A stretch of 47,324 bases of DNA from Sulfurimonas sp. (GTDB lineage Bacteria > Campylobacterota > Campylobacteria > Campylobacterales > Sulfurimonadaceae). Where the stretch lies: NCBI GenBank assembly GCA_002899765.1, contig PPDH01000043.1:18445-65768 (forward strand). Direction: 5' to 3'. Shown one piece after another: positions 16,791 through 26,286 of this stretch. A program made the translations under genes and the position numbers. Under the pieces are notes generated by a model, which saw nothing but the letters and a program-made list of their open reading frames with translations, did not search any database and was not told the DNA's origin. The stretch's first letter is position 1. Every line of letters starts with the position of its first letter.

Positions 16791-17345
16791 TTAGATTGAT
16801 TTTAAAATTTGTGCTATAACTTGTTGATTTTTTTTGTACTCTTGCTCATCTGCCACCTTTGCTCCTACGCCAAAAAGACCGGGATTTCCGATAGAATCCG
16901 CACATTTTTTTATGGCTGCTTTAAGTATTTCATTTTTCTCTTTATCTAAACTAACCGATAAAATCTTATAAAACTTATCGGCTTTTGCCAGCATAACTTT
17001 TGCTACGTTAAACACTTTTATATTCTCTAAACCGCCTTCGATTCTTCTTTGAATCTCACAAGCGATGGATACATCAAGCCATCTGAATACCTGCTTTTTG
17101 TCGTGATTTGAAATCGATGTTTTCAAACCCTCAAAAAGCAGAGTGTTAAACTCATCATTTAAGTATCGATAAGTCTGCTCATACTCTTTAAACACCGTTT
17201 GCGCCATCTTAAAGTCATCACCGTTTATGGCTCTTGTAATCGCTTCTTTTGCATCTATTGTCGGCTCTTTTCCTGCTGCCGCATAAGAGTATGCATGTAA
17301 AGTAGAAGCTATAAAAGCCTCAATAAATAATAGTAAAATCTTCAT
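16791..17345 (-). CDS. Periplasmic helical protein next to FTR1
   Basis: This 184-aa protein starts with a signal peptide (MKILLLFIEAFIASTLHAYS). I chose the ATG at 17345 because AAAGGAAAAAAG precedes it; longer in-frame starts would overlap the flavoprotein gene and hide the signal. The mature part is mostly helical, with segments AINGDDFKMAQTVFKEYEQ and LFEGLKTSISNHDKKQVFRW, and ends in GNPGLFGVGAKVADEQEY. It resembles the periplasmic helical domain fused to many bacterial FTR1 permeases, suggesting a detached iron-delivery partner; this is inferred from resemblance and position. Two cysteines are present. Confidence 0.65.
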   Translation of the reverse strand: MKILLLFIEAFIASTLHAYSYAAAGKEPTIDAKEAITRAINGDDFKMAQTVFKEYEQTYRYLNDEFNTLLFEGLKTSISNHDKKQVFRWLDVSIACEIQRRIEGGLENIKVFNVAKVMLAKADKFYKILSVSLDKEKNEILKAAIKKCADSIGNPGLFGVGAKVADEQEYKKNQQVIAQILKSI

Positions 17346-17373
17346 CTTTTTTCCTTTGTTATCTGATATTTTT

Positions 17374-18768
17374 TCAAGCGACGCTTTTTGTCTCAATGAC
17401 CGTTTTTTCATTTCTGTGATTGTAGATTTTCTCTTTTGAAACGCTTGAGTCTCCAAGAATTCTCCCCGCCGCCATCAGTCCCGTTTCCATTGCTGTATCG
17501 AGAAATATGTATCTGAAAGTTCCCTGTCTTCCTGCCATCACAAGATTTTCAAATCTGCTCAGACGCTCAATGGCGTGGTCTCTTTTTTTATTGTAGCTTA
17601 TGTCCATCAAAGTATAAGCATGTTCGGTGGTAAAAGAGAAGCTTTCTATTATTTTCTCTTCAATATCAAACCCCAATTTTTTTAAATCATGTTTTACGAT
17701 TTTTAAAAGCTCTTCTTTGTCCATGTTCCAGATTTTGTCGTTTTTATCGCAGGGAATCTCAAGCATAATGGAACTTTTGCCTTTTGGAGACATAAACTTT
17801 GATCTTCTTTTTGGCTCTTGTATCCTTGTCGGCAAAAGCTCATAATCGCTTACATACTGCCAAGTGTGCGGCGAAAAATCCTCCATATCCAAACCTATGC
17901 ACAAAAACCTGAGACTTCTGAATTTCAAACCGCTCTCGTAACAGAGCTTTAAAGACATCTCGTTAAGCGGCATTGTTGAGATGATGTCATCGGCTTTAAA
18001 ACTCTGATTTTGCGTATGAACGGCTGTTATGGCGTTGTCCGTATATTCAAAGTTTGTCACCTCGCTATCAAGAAATATCTTTCCGCCTAAAGCTTCAAAT
18101 CTTTGTGCCATTCTCTTTGGAAGTTCTCCAAAGCCGTATTTTGGGTATCTGTAGCTTTTGGCATAGGTTCTTGCTGTTTTTTTATTTTTAACGAGCAGTT
18201 TTTTCGCCACATCTTTTAAATCAAGCAGTGAAATTCTCTGTCCTGCCCAGTCGGCACTCAAATCTTTTGGCTCTATTCCCCACAGTTTTTTTGTATATGG
18301 TCCAAAAAAATTCTTATACAGAGTTGCTCCGAATCTTGATGTTATCCAAGTCTCAAAACTTTTATCCTCAGGCTTTACAAATTTTAACAAAATCTTCAAG
18401 GTGTCAAAAGATGCGCCAAAAAGAAGTTTTAAAGGAGCTGTTTTTAAAAGGTTTTTCAAATTTAGCGGATACTCATAGACTCTGTTTTTGTGAAGTATGA
18501 CGGAGCTTCTGTTGGCAACCAAAAGATTGTTGCCTAAAATCTCTTCTACAAAAGCAAGAAGAGTCTCATTGTTCGTGATAAACCTGTGTCCGCCGTAGTC
18601 AAATCTGTACTCTTCATCTTTTGTATTTAAAACTTCCGTTTTGCACTGTCCGCCGACACAAGACTCTTTTTCTAAAAGTATTACGCTCTTGTTCTCTTCT
18701 AAAAGTTTTATGCCCGCCATGAGTCCTGCAACTCCGCCTCCGATAATCAAAACATCGCTATTTTGCAT
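17374..18768 (-). CDS. FAD-dependent oxidoreductase, protoporphyrinogen oxidase/UDP-galactopyranose mutase-like
   Basis: This 464-aa flavoprotein starts with a Rossmann dinucleotide-binding loop (VLIIGGGVAGLMAG, residues 6-19) and continues with LLEKESCVGG and DYGGHRF. The FGPYTKKLWGIEPKDLSADW segment near residue 170 is typical of the UDP-galactopyranose mutase/COG1232 group; the C-terminal end has a second FAD-contact region (AGRQGTFRYIFLDTAMETGLMAA). I chose the ATG at 18768, which overlaps the FTR1 stop by 11 bases; longer in-frame starts lie inside FTR1. Reaction unknown: sugar isomerisation, or redox work on a lipid or porphyrin, are possibilities. Placement next to a GT-C enzyme favours a sugar or lipid substrate. 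Confidence 0.8.
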   Translation of the reverse strand: MQNSDVLIIGGGVAGLMAGIKLLEENKSVILLEKESCVGGQCKTEVLNTKDEEYRFDYGGHRFITNNETLLAFVEEILGNNLLVANRSSVILHKNRVYEYPLNLKNLLKTAPLKLLFGASFDTLKILLKFVKPEDKSFETWITSRFGATLYKNFFGPYTKKLWGIEPKDLSADWAGQRISLLDLKDVAKKLLVKNKKTARTYAKSYRYPKYGFGELPKRMAQRFEALGGKIFLDSEVTNFEYTDNAITAVHTQNQSFKADDIISTMPLNEMSLKLCYESGLKFRSLRFLCIGLDMEDFSPHTWQYVSDYELLPTRIQEPKRRSKFMSPKGKSSIMLEIPCDKNDKIWNMDKEELLKIVKHDLKKLGFDIEEKIIESFSFTTEHAYTLMDISYNKKRDHAIERLSRFENLVMAGRQGTFRYIFLDTAMETGLMAAGRILGDSSVSKEKIYNHRNEKTVIETKSVA

Positions 18769-19573
18769 AGGCGTAAGTTCTCTTCCATAGTATAACTGCG
18801 CTTGACATGTACAAAGCCCAAGAGAGCAGATGCAGCAGCGAAGGCGAGGAGTTGTACCCAAAGAGCGCTCTTAAAAAAGTTCCGATTAAACTTCTGTCAT
18901 CCAAGATATGCGAGATATCGTAAACTATCGGCATAAAAACAGGAGCGAGTCCGCTTGCCTGCATCATGGAGACGGCACTTCCGAAAAGTCCGCCCGCTAT
19001 TATCAAAATAAGAAGCGAAGTGTATTTGAAAAATGCTTTTATAGGGATGTTTTTTACGCCTTTCATAAGCGCATAAACCAAAATTATAGATACGATAATC
19101 CCTAAAGAAGCGCCGATAAGTCCGTCCTGGGCACTTATGTTTTCTCCTATGCTGAGTGAGGAGAAAAAGAGTACGCTCTCAAAACCCTCTCTTAAAACCG
19201 CTAAAAATGCCAAAAAGACCATACCCGCTATATTGCCCGCCGTTACCAAACGCTCCAGATTTTCTTCTATTTCGCCCTTTATCTGTTTTGATTGGTTTGA
19301 CATCCAAAAAACCATGTAAGACAAAACAAGAGTTGCAAAAAGCAGAATAAAAATCATGAGATAGTGCTGATAAAGTTCATTTTCCATGCCGTAAATCACG
19401 ACTTGAAAAATATATGCGAGAACGAGCGACACCACAATCCCCAACATAACGCCCAAATAGATATACTTATGATACTGTTTTACTTGAAGGCGGCTTAAAT
19501 AGGAGAGAATAATTCCCACTATTAAAAAAGCCTCTAAACCTTCTCGCAGAGTTATTAAAAAACTTGCTAACAT
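18758..19573 (-). CDS. FTR1-family high-affinity iron permease
   Basis: This 271-aa membrane protein imports ferric or ferrous iron across the inner membrane. The two REGLE-type signatures are present: REGLE at residues 10-14 and REGFE at 128-132, each in a membrane helix; seven helices are visible. Length matches EfeU-type permeases without a fused periplasmic domain. The ATG follows AAGGAATAGA. A Fur-box-like palindrome lies about 20 bases upstream, so it is likely derepressed in iron limitation. It leads the operon with the flavoprotein, the 184-aa periplasmic protein and the glycosyltransferase, and diverges from feoAB. Confidence 0.92.
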   Translation of the reverse strand: MLASFLITLREGLEAFLIVGIILSYLSRLQVKQYHKYIYLGVMLGIVVSLVLAYIFQVVIYGMENELYQHYLMIFILLFATLVLSYMVFWMSNQSKQIKGEIEENLERLVTAGNIAGMVFLAFLAVLREGFESVLFFSSLSIGENISAQDGLIGASLGIIVSIILVYALMKGVKNIPIKAFFKYTSLLILIIAGGLFGSAVSMMQASGLAPVFMPIVYDISHILDDRSLIGTFLRALFGYNSSPSLLHLLSWALYMSSAVILWKRTYAYAK

Positions 19574-19592
19574 TCTATTCCTTGCAGATAAT

Positions 19593-19611
19593 TATAATAA
19601 TCGTTATCATT
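19593..19611. promoter_or_regulatory. Fur-box-like site between FTR1 and feoA
   Basis: TATAATAATCGTTATCATT carries AATAATCGTTATCATT-type half-sites of a Fur operator. It is about 20 bases from the FTR1 start codon and 110 bases from feoA, so it most likely controls FTR1; control of feoAB from here is uncertain. Confidence 0.6.
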
Positions 19612-19686
19612 GTAATCTTTTGTAAATAAAAAGTTACTTAAGTATAAATCAATCTAAGCTAAATTAAACAATAATCTAAATTTCTC

Positions 19687-19692
19687 TATAAT
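19687..19692 (+). promoter_or_regulatory. -10 box for feoAB
   Basis: A perfect TATAAT lies 29 bases before the feoA start codon. It does not overlap the Fur-like site at 19593. Confidence 0.5.
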
Positions 19693-19721
19693 TACGCAAC
19701 TGAAAAGAAACAGAGAAAAAT

Positions 19722-19976
19722 ATGCCTGATAAAAGAGACAGTAACAAAACAAAAAGATTAAGCGATTGTAAGAAAGCATGTGTGGTAAAAGTAACCAAGC
19801 TGTATGCAGATTCGGAGCTCAAACAGAGGCTTATTTCGTTTGGGATTATCAAAGATGCCGTAGTTGAGGTTTTAGAGTATGCTCCCGCAAAAAGCACTAT
19901 AGAGATAAAGGTCGGCAAGATGAGAATAGCGCTTCGTGCTAAAGAAGCCAATCAAATTGAGGTTGAAAAAATATGA
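19722..19976 (+). CDS. feoA: Ferrous iron transport accessory protein FeoA
   Basis: This 84-aa cytoplasmic protein has the SH3-like fold of FeoA: VKVTKLYADSELKQRLISFGIIKDAVVEVLE followed by strand segments ending ALRAKEANQIEVEK, written here as two separate regions about residues 24-54 and 72-83. It supports FeoB in ferrous iron uptake. A 15-residue basic N-terminal extension precedes the domain. Its TGA overlaps the feoB ATG (ATGA, 4 bases), so the two are co-translated. Confidence 0.93.
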   Translation: MPDKRDSNKTKRLSDCKKACVVKVTKLYADSELKQRLISFGIIKDAVVEVLEYAPAKSTIEIKVGKMRIALRAKEANQIEVEKI

Positions 19977-22111
19977 AAACAGCGCCAAAGAGTTGTCCGA
20001 TAACGGCAAAACATATCAAGATTGCATTGGTCGGTCAGCCAAACGTCGGCAAGAGTATGCTTATCAACTCTATCTCAAACGCACATCTACATGTAGGAAA
20101 TTTTACGGGCGTTACCGTTGAGAAAAGCGAAGTTCTTTTTGATTATAAGGATTACCATTTTACCGTTGTAGATTTGCCGGGAACTTACGCTTTGAGCGAT
20201 TACTCTATCGAGGAGAGAGTAACAAGCGAGTATCTTTTGAGTCAAGATTATGACCTTATCATCAATGTAGTCGATTCTACAAATTTACAAAAAAACCTCC
20301 AACTTACCGCGGAACTTATGAGTATCGGCAAAAAGATGCTGGTTGCTCTAAATATGAGCGATGAAGCGCGAAAAGAGGGGATTGAAATAGACAGCGGGTA
20401 CATGTCAGAACTTCTGGGATTCTCCTGCGTAAAAGTCTCCGCCGCAACAAAAGAGGGCATAGAAGAACTTATTGAAGCCATGATAGTAGAGTATGAAGCT
20501 CAAAGCATGGAGTATAAACTTATATTTAGTGAAGCGGTTGAAGAGGAGATAGCTATTATCGCCGATTACTTGGCAAAACATAAGTACGAAGATGAAAACT
20601 CTTACAGAAATATCGCGATAAATCTGCTCAAAAACGATAAAAAGACCTATGCAAAACTTCATGATGAACCTATCTGGACAGAACTTCAGCCGATTTTAAT
20701 AGAGGCTTCAAAGCATATTGAACTTCATCATGAGTGCAATGATATAAAAGAGGCTTTTGCCGAAGAGTATACCTCTTTTAACCGAGGAGTAATTACTGAA
20801 GTTTTAAAGCAGGATGTAAGGAAGTCGGATAAAACTCTTACCGATAGGATTGACTCAGTGCTAATTCATCAAATGTTCGGCATACCGATATTTCTCTTTT
20901 TTATGTGGGGGCTTTTTCAGCTTACATTTGAGATAGGCTCCATTCCTATGGAGTGGATAGATGCTTTTTTTGTTTGGTTTGGTGATACGGTCGGAGCTAC
21001 CATAGCAAATGACGATGTCCGCTCTCTTGTGGTCGATGGCATTATCTCGGGAGTCGGTGCGGTTGTTTTGTTTGTTCCAAATATTGCCATACTTTTTGTC
21101 GGTATTGCACTTTTGGAGAGTACGGGTTACATGTCAAGAGTTGCGTTTTTGCTTGATGGATTTTTTCACAAATTCGGTCTTCACGGACAGTCGTTTATAC
21201 CGCTTGTAACCGGTTTTGGCTGCTCGATTCCTGCTTACATGTCGGCGAGGATTTTAAAGAATGACCGCGACAGACTGCTTACGCTTTTTATCATAGGATT
21301 TATGAGCTGCGGAGCAAGACTCCCCGTATATGTTCTTTTTGCAGGTGCATTTTTCTCGGAGTCCATGGCTGGAAATGTTCTCTTTGCTATCTATATAACA
21401 GGTGCTATGCTTGGACTTTTTGCGGCTAAAATACTGAAACTAACGGCATTTAAAGGCATAGATTAACCTTTTGTAATGGAGATGCCAAAGTATAGACTTC
21501 CTTCACTCAAACTTATTTGGCACACCGTTGTTACAAAGACTCTTATGTATCTAAAAAAAGCGGGTACTTTTATAGCTGCCGCTTCAATACTTGTATGGTT
21601 TTTGAGCAATTATCCGCACAATCAAGAACTTGAAAATAGCTATGCTTTAAAGATTGAAAAAATTATAGACAAGGATGAGATAACGGTTCTTGAAAATAGT
21701 CTTGCAGAGGCTAATTTAGAGCAGAGCTATTTGGGGCGCATAGGTAAGTTTTCAGAACCTTTCTTCGCGCCGCTCGGGTTTGACTGGAAGATGAGTGTGG
21801 CACTTCAAACAGGACTTGCAGCAAAAGAGGTTGTCGTCTCAACACTGGGTGTTTTATATGCGCTTGGCGGAGATGTGGATGAGCAGAGCAGCTCTTTAAA
21901 AGAGATAATCTCAAAAAACATCTCATTTCCATCAGCCGTCGCATTTATAGTAGTTGTCATGATATATCTGCCATGTCTGGCTGCCTCTGTGGTTTTTACG
22001 CGTGAAGCAGGGGGTATAAAGTACTTCTTTTATCTTTTGGCTTTTACATCCATAGCGGCATATTCGCTCTCATTTATAGCCTTTAATACTGCATCGATAT
22101 TCTATAACTAA
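19973..22111 (+). pseudogene. feoB: Ferrous iron transporter FeoB, interrupted by one in-frame TAA
   Basis: FeoB imports ferrous iron and has a GTPase domain plus a membrane domain with Gate motifs. The GTPase motifs are present: G1 GQPNVGKS (residues 21-28), G3 DLPG (67-70), G4 NMSD. Membrane helices start near residue 300. The frame of 712 residues, a normal FeoB length, is broken by TAA at 21464-21466 (codon 498), inside a segment that reads KGID-stop-PFVMEMPKYRLP. In FeoB proteins a glutamate normally precedes PFVMELP, so the likely ancestral codon was GAA, one base away. An ATG at 21476 lacks a convincing ribosome binding site and the second part alone cannot work. Without suppression FeoB would be non-functional. 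Confidence 0.9.
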
Positions 22112-22151
22112 AGATTTGCATAATGTTAACTACTTATTAGCGGATATCTGT

Positions 22152-22157
22152 TAGAAT
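22152..22157 (+). promoter_or_regulatory. -10 box implying a leaderless start for the response regulator
   Basis: TAGAAT ends 6 bases before the ATG at 22164, and no ribosome binding site is visible. Confidence 0.4.
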
Positions 22158-22163
22158 TTGAAC

Positions 22164-22826
22164 ATGAAAAAAATATTAATGATTGAAGATGATTTGGAAT
22201 TGGCGGAGATACTTACCGAGTATCTAGAACAGTTTGAGTTTGAGGTTATCACCGAAGATGACCCTTTTAAAGCGGTAAGTATATTAAAGCTAGAGCCTTT
22301 TGATTTGGTTATTTTAGATTTAACGCTGCCCGGTATGGACGGTTTAGAGGTTTGTGAAGCAATCCGCGAGAGACAGGATATTCCTATTATTATCTCCTCG
22401 GCGAGAAGTGATGTTACCGATAAGGTAAAAGCGCTTGAACTTGGAGCCGACGATTATCTTCCAAAGCCTTATGACCCAAGAGAGCTCGAAGCAAGGATAC
22501 ATTCAGTACTTCGACGTTATGAAGCCAAATCGCAGCAAAAAGAGGAGTCTAAGAGCGACTTTAAATGTGATCCCTCTTCTATGATGATTACCTATAAGGG
22601 GAGAAATATAGACCTTACAAAAGCGGAATTCGGTATTTTGTCTTATATGATAGCTAAGCAGGGATTGGTTGTTTCAAGAGAAGATTTGATTCATTACGTA
22701 AATGCTATAAACGAAGATTCATCAAATAAAAGTATTGACGTAATGGTCGGCAGAATCAGAAATAAACTAGTGGATAAATCTCTTATAGAATCGGTAAGAG
22801 GCGTTGGTTATAAGCTTCTTAAGTAG
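22164..22826 (+). CDS. OmpR-family response regulator, ArsR(HP0166)/RacR-like
   Basis: This 220-aa DNA-binding response regulator has a receiver domain with acidic pocket E8/D9/D10 and phosphoacceptor D52 (LVILDLTLPGMDG), a conserved SSARSDVTDKVKALELGADDYLPKPYDP stretch seen in pieces around residues 75-105, and a C-terminal winged helix ending VRGVGYKLLK. It closely resembles Helicobacter ArsR and Campylobacter RacR, which respond to acid and other stresses. The ATG at 22164 was chosen over a TTG at 22158. It is 39 bases upstream of its sensor kinase gene and follows feoB. Confidence 0.92.
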   Translation: MKKILMIEDDLELAEILTEYLEQFEFEVITEDDPFKAVSILKLEPFDLVILDLTLPGMDGLEVCEAIRERQDIPIIISSARSDVTDKVKALELGADDYLPKPYDPRELEARIHSVLRRYEAKSQQKEESKSDFKCDPSSMMITYKGRNIDLTKAEFGILSYMIAKQGLVVSREDLIHYVNAINEDSSNKSIDVMVGRIRNKLVDKSLIESVRGVGYKLLK

Positions 22827-22865
22827 ACAGTTTTCTCTTTTTGTTACAAAGTCGGAGATAAATTA

Positions 22866-24140
22866 GTGCGCCAACATGCCGTTTTAATAACAGTACTTTT
22901 TACACTTACCGTTACCATAGTAAGTGTAAGTGTAGTGTTTTGGGAATTTTTTCTTTTAAATAAACAACACTACATAGACCACATCTTTACAAAACATGCA
23001 ACAATCACTCAAATATTTCGTCAACACCAGCAAAAGCAGGATTCACAAATTATGCTTGAGGTAAATTTAGCGGTATATAGATTTGTACTTGAAAAGGATA
23101 AAGAAGCTGTAAAAACTGTCCTTAAAAATGCAAAAGTTTTAAAGAAAAAAGATTTTCAAAGTGTGAATTCATCTTTGACGTTCTCACAAGAGGGACTCTT
23201 TACGACAAAAACGGTAACTGATTTAAGCGCAACCATGTTGGAGTTTAATAAAAAAATATATTTTTATATCAAAGCACCGTTCTCTTCGGTACTTATTTTA
23301 GACGAGGAGCTAAAACCATATAAATATTGGAGTGTTGCTTACTCATATATGACAATTATATTTATCATTTTTTTCTCTTTTGTTTTAATCTTACAAAAAC
23401 TCAGACCGCTTATCAGGCTTAGAAAAAAGATTGCCCTTTACGGTGATGGAAATATGAACATATCTTTTAAAACCAAAGGACATGATGAAATAGCATTGGT
23501 TTCAAACGAGCTTGAAGCAACAAGAGAAAAAATAAATGTTATTTTAGAGTCGCGAACTCTCTTTTTGCGAAATATTATGCATGAACTTAAAACGCCTATT
23601 GCAAAGGGAACCATTGCTACGCAAATGCTGGAGTCTCAAAAGCAAAGAGACAGATTTGGCTCAATTTTTGGACGTTTAGAGTCTTTGGTTAACGAGTTTG
23701 CGCTCATAGAAGAGGTAACAAGCCTTGGAGACAAAACAGACCTTAAAGAGTACCGCCTTGTATATATTATAGACGGTGCTATTGATATGGCTATGATTGA
23801 TAGAAGCAGTATTACCGTCGAGGTTGATGCAACTTATAAAATAAATGCAAATTACAGGCTTTACACAACAGCAATAAAAAACATGATAGACAACGGTATA
23901 AAGTACTCAACAGACGCACATGTAAAGATTTTGATAAAAAACGGCGAATTGTGTTTTGAGAGCAAAGGAGATTGCATTGCGCATCCTTTACAATACTATA
24001 TAGAACCTTTTACTAAAGACAATCCCGCAAAAAACAGTTTTGGACTCGGTCTGTATCTGGTTGATTCTATTTTAAAAGCGCATAATAAGGTGTTGGCACA
24101 TGAGTATGAAAATGGTATAAATCGCTTTATATTTGCATAA
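22866..24140 (+). CDS. Sensor histidine kinase, ArsS-like
   Basis: This 424-aa inner-membrane sensor kinase has membrane helices at about residues 7-30 and 158-176 enclosing a 125-residue periplasmic sensor domain. A HAMP-like linker follows, then the H-box (H239 in IMHELKTPI), N-box (NMIDNGIKYS) and G-box (GLGLYLVDS). The start is GTG at 22866 after GGAGATAAATTA. It is paired with the preceding response regulator. The periplasmic domain contains a few histidines, which could sense pH as proposed for ArsS; that is an analogy, not shown. Confidence 0.9.
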   Translation: MRQHAVLITVLFTLTVTIVSVSVVFWEFFLLNKQHYIDHIFTKHATITQIFRQHQQKQDSQIMLEVNLAVYRFVLEKDKEAVKTVLKNAKVLKKKDFQSVNSSLTFSQEGLFTTKTVTDLSATMLEFNKKIYFYIKAPFSSVLILDEELKPYKYWSVAYSYMTIIFIIFFSFVLILQKLRPLIRLRKKIALYGDGNMNISFKTKGHDEIALVSNELEATREKINVILESRTLFLRNIMHELKTPIAKGTIATQMLESQKQRDRFGSIFGRLESLVNEFALIEEVTSLGDKTDLKEYRLVYIIDGAIDMAMIDRSSITVEVDATYKINANYRLYTTAIKNMIDNGIKYSTDAHVKILIKNGELCFESKGDCIAHPLQYYIEPFTKDNPAKNSFGLGLYLVDSILKAHNKVLAHEYENGINRFIFA

Positions 24141-24163
24141 GTTTTTAAGTGTAAACTAATATT

Positions 24164-25594
24164 ATGGATAAATATTTTAAATCAAGCATAGTACTTTTTT
24201 TTGCTATATCTTTTTTTGTATTCGGATGGCTCTCGCATACCGCCTACAAACCTATTCATAGGATTAAAGCACCCTCCGTACTAGATTTAATAAAAGAGAG
24301 AAATATTCTTAACGTGGCACTGCTAAACTCGCCCTCAACATACTATATCGGCCCTGATGGGGCAAAAGGTTTTGAGTATGACCTTCTTGATGCCTACTCT
24401 AAAGCTTTGGGTGTTGATTTAAATATTACGGTTGTAAATACTACCAAAGAAGCATTAGAACTCAGCAAAAATCCAAATATTCATATAACTTCCGCATCTT
24501 TGGCTAAAACTAAAATAAAAGAGAAAAATTTTAACTTCGGTCCATCATATTTTGAGGCACAACAGCAGGTAATTTGCTACAGAGGAATGTTATGGCAGGG
24601 GCACTTTCCAAAAAGTGTTGAAGATTTGGCAGGACTTAAAATAGTTGTAGGAGAAGATACGAGCTACAGCGAAACCATAGAGTCTCTGCGAGAAGACGGT
24701 TTTGATATAAATGCTACATATACATCCGAATACTCAACAGAAGAGCTTTTAGCAAAGGTCGCTACCAATGAGATAGACTGCACCATTGCAGATTCAAATA
24801 TATATGCTTTAAATCAGCGTTATTTTCCAAAGATAGCACTTGCTTTTTCCGTAAGCAACAGAGAGCAGCTGGCTTGGGTATTGGCACCTGATTCAAAGGA
24901 GTTAAAAGATGACATGTACTCTTGGCTTAACGGATTTAACCAAAGTGGAGAGATGGCTCGCTTAAAGGATCACTACTATAGTTTTGCTCTTTTTTTTGAC
25001 TACTATAATACTAAGACTTTTTACGACAGAATAAAAACCAGACTCCCAAAATACAAGGAATTTTTTCAGGAGTATGGAGAGAAGTATAATATTCCATGTT
25101 CGGTTTTAGCCGCTCAATCTTATCAAGAGTCGCACTGGAATCCAAAAGCAAAAAGTTATACCGGAGTTAGAGGGTTGATGATGCTTACGCAGCCTACGGC
25201 AAAGATTGTAGGAGTAAAAAACAGACTTGACCCGGAGCAGAGTATAGAAGGCGGGGCAAAACATTTAAGCGAGCTGTTAAAACGTGTACCAAAAGAGGTG
25301 GAGGGGGAAGATCGCCTGAAATTTGCTCTTGCTGCATATAATGTAGGTTTGGGTCATATTCTTGATGCACAAATATTAGCAGAGATAATGGGACTAAATA
25401 AAAATGTTTGGAATGATTTGAAAAAAGTACTTCCTCTTCTTGCTCAGAAAAAGTACTACAAAACACTTAAACATGGATATGCGAGGGGAAGCGAACCTGT
25501 GAAATATGTTGACTCCATATATGATTATAAAGATATTTTGCAAAAAAGTAGTTATGAACTTCCTTTGGATAAAGATGAAAAAGACAAAATATGA
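24164..25594 (+). CDS. mltF: Membrane-bound lytic transglycosylase MltF
   Basis: This 476-aa protein has an N-terminal membrane anchor (residues 8-24), then a periplasmic solute-binding-protein type 3 domain (about 45-275), then an SLT lytic transglycosylase domain (about 300-450). The catalytic glutamate is E322 in [13 protein letters not shown], followed by the [10 protein letters not shown] motif and AAYNVG. It cleaves peptidoglycan to 1,6-anhydro products. There is no lipobox, so it looks anchored by its N-terminal helix. Its TGA overlaps the ATG of the Crp/Fnr gene by 4 bases. Confidence 0.93.
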   Translation: MDKYFKSSIVLFFAISFFVFGWLSHTAYKPIHRIKAPSVLDLIKERNILNVALLNSPSTYYIGPDGAKGFEYDLLDAYSKALGVDLNITVVNTTKEALELSKNPNIHITSASLAKTKIKEKNFNFGPSYFEAQQQVICYRGMLWQGHFPKSVEDLAGLKIVVGEDTSYSETIESLREDGFDINATYTSEYSTEELLAKVATNEIDCTIADSNIYALNQRYFPKIALAFSVSNREQLAWVLAPDSKELKDDMYSWLNGFNQSGEMARLKDHYYSFALFFDYYNTKTFYDRIKTRLPKYKEFFQEYGEKYNIPCSVLAAQSYQESHWNPKAKSYTGVRGLMMLTQPTAKIVGVKNRLDPEQSIEGGAKHLSELLKRVPKEVEGEDRLKFALAAYNVGLGHILDAQILAEIMGLNKNVWNDLKKVLPLLAQKKYYKTLKHGYARGSEPVKYVDSIYDYKDILQKSSYELPLDKDEKDKI

Positions 25595-26196
25595 AATCAT
25601 TTGATTTTTTTGATAAGCTTGAGCAAAAGAGTAAAGAAGAGTTGTCTGATGTAGCGGTTTTTATGAAAATTCCTGCCGGTAAGAAACTCTATTCTCAAGG
25701 GGATGTCTGTGAGAATATTTTGTTTTTAACTAAAGGGCGGGTTCGTGTTATTAGGCAGCATGAAAATGGGCAAAGCGTACTTTTATACTATTTTGAACAA
25801 GGTGAACAGTGCAGTGTAAATTTTACTGCAGCGTTTAATTCTGCTCCTGAAGTAGGTACTGCAATAGCAGAAACAGATTTGGAAGGATTTGAGATTCCTG
25901 CCGCATTAGTAGCACGTCTTTTTATCGAAGACAAAGAGTTTCAGGGCTATGTTTTTAATCAATACGTAAGACGGATTGAATTTATGGCAAGTATGATTGA
26001 AGATATACGTTTTTTAAGCTTAGATACGAGACTTCTTCACTGGCTGCAAGAACATGATGAGAAGACACTTCATATATCTCATGAAGAGATAGGAACAATT
26101 CTTGGAACATCACGCGAGGTTGTAAGCAAGATTTTGAAATCATTTGAAAAAAATCAAATTGTTAAACTCTCAAGAAAAAAGATACAAATTTTATGA
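25591..26196 (+). CDS. Crp/Fnr-family transcriptional regulator
   Basis: This 201-aa regulator has an N-terminal cyclic-nucleotide-binding-like beta-roll (residues 10-115), a dimer helix (about 120-150) and a C-terminal winged helix with recognition helix [16 protein letters not shown]. It lacks the N-terminal cysteine cluster of FNR and the residues for cAMP binding are not obvious; cysteines in QGDVCEN and GEQCSV are present. It is co-translated with mltF through an ATGA overlap. Two matching ATGT-N10-ACAT palindromes lie just downstream in front of the Cys-repeat peptide and DoxX genes, and they are the best candidates for its operators. Confidence 0.88.
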   Translation: MKSFDFFDKLEQKSKEELSDVAVFMKIPAGKKLYSQGDVCENILFLTKGRVRVIRQHENGQSVLLYYFEQGEQCSVNFTAAFNSAPEVGTAIAETDLEGFEIPAALVARLFIEDKEFQGYVFNQYVRRIEFMASMIEDIRFLSLDTRLLHWLQEHDEKTLHISHEEIGTILGTSREVVSKILKSFEKNQIVKLSRKKIQIL

Positions 26197-26203
26197 TATG
26201 TAG

Positions 26204-26229
26204 TTTTATGTAATCGTTGTCACATAAAA
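26204..26229. promoter_or_regulatory. Crp/Fnr-type operator in front of the Cys-repeat gene
   Basis: TTTTATGT and ACATAAAA are perfect inverted repeats separated by 10 bases. The centre (26216.5) lies about 42 bases upstream of the start site predicted from the -10 box, the position used for class II activation by Crp/Fnr proteins. The site begins 8 bases after the Crp/Fnr gene and shares ATGTAATC and ACATA with the site at 26679. Confidence 0.6.
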
Positions 26230-26246
26230 AATTATTATAGTTGTGA

Positions 26247-26252
26247 TACAAT
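26247..26252 (+). promoter_or_regulatory. -10 box of the Cys-repeat gene
   Basis: TACAAT, preceded by TGA, with the predicted start at about 26259 and a 28-base leader holding AAAAGGA before the ATG. Confidence 0.5.
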
Positions 26253-26286
26253 GATTGTTGATTTTGTAAAACTAAAAGGATGACCT

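Noticed and set aside
21476-22111. Second part of feoB as an independent membrane protein gene
   Set aside because: It lies in the same frame 9 bases after the stop, has no convincing ribosome binding site, and begins in the middle of the conserved PFVMEMP segment.
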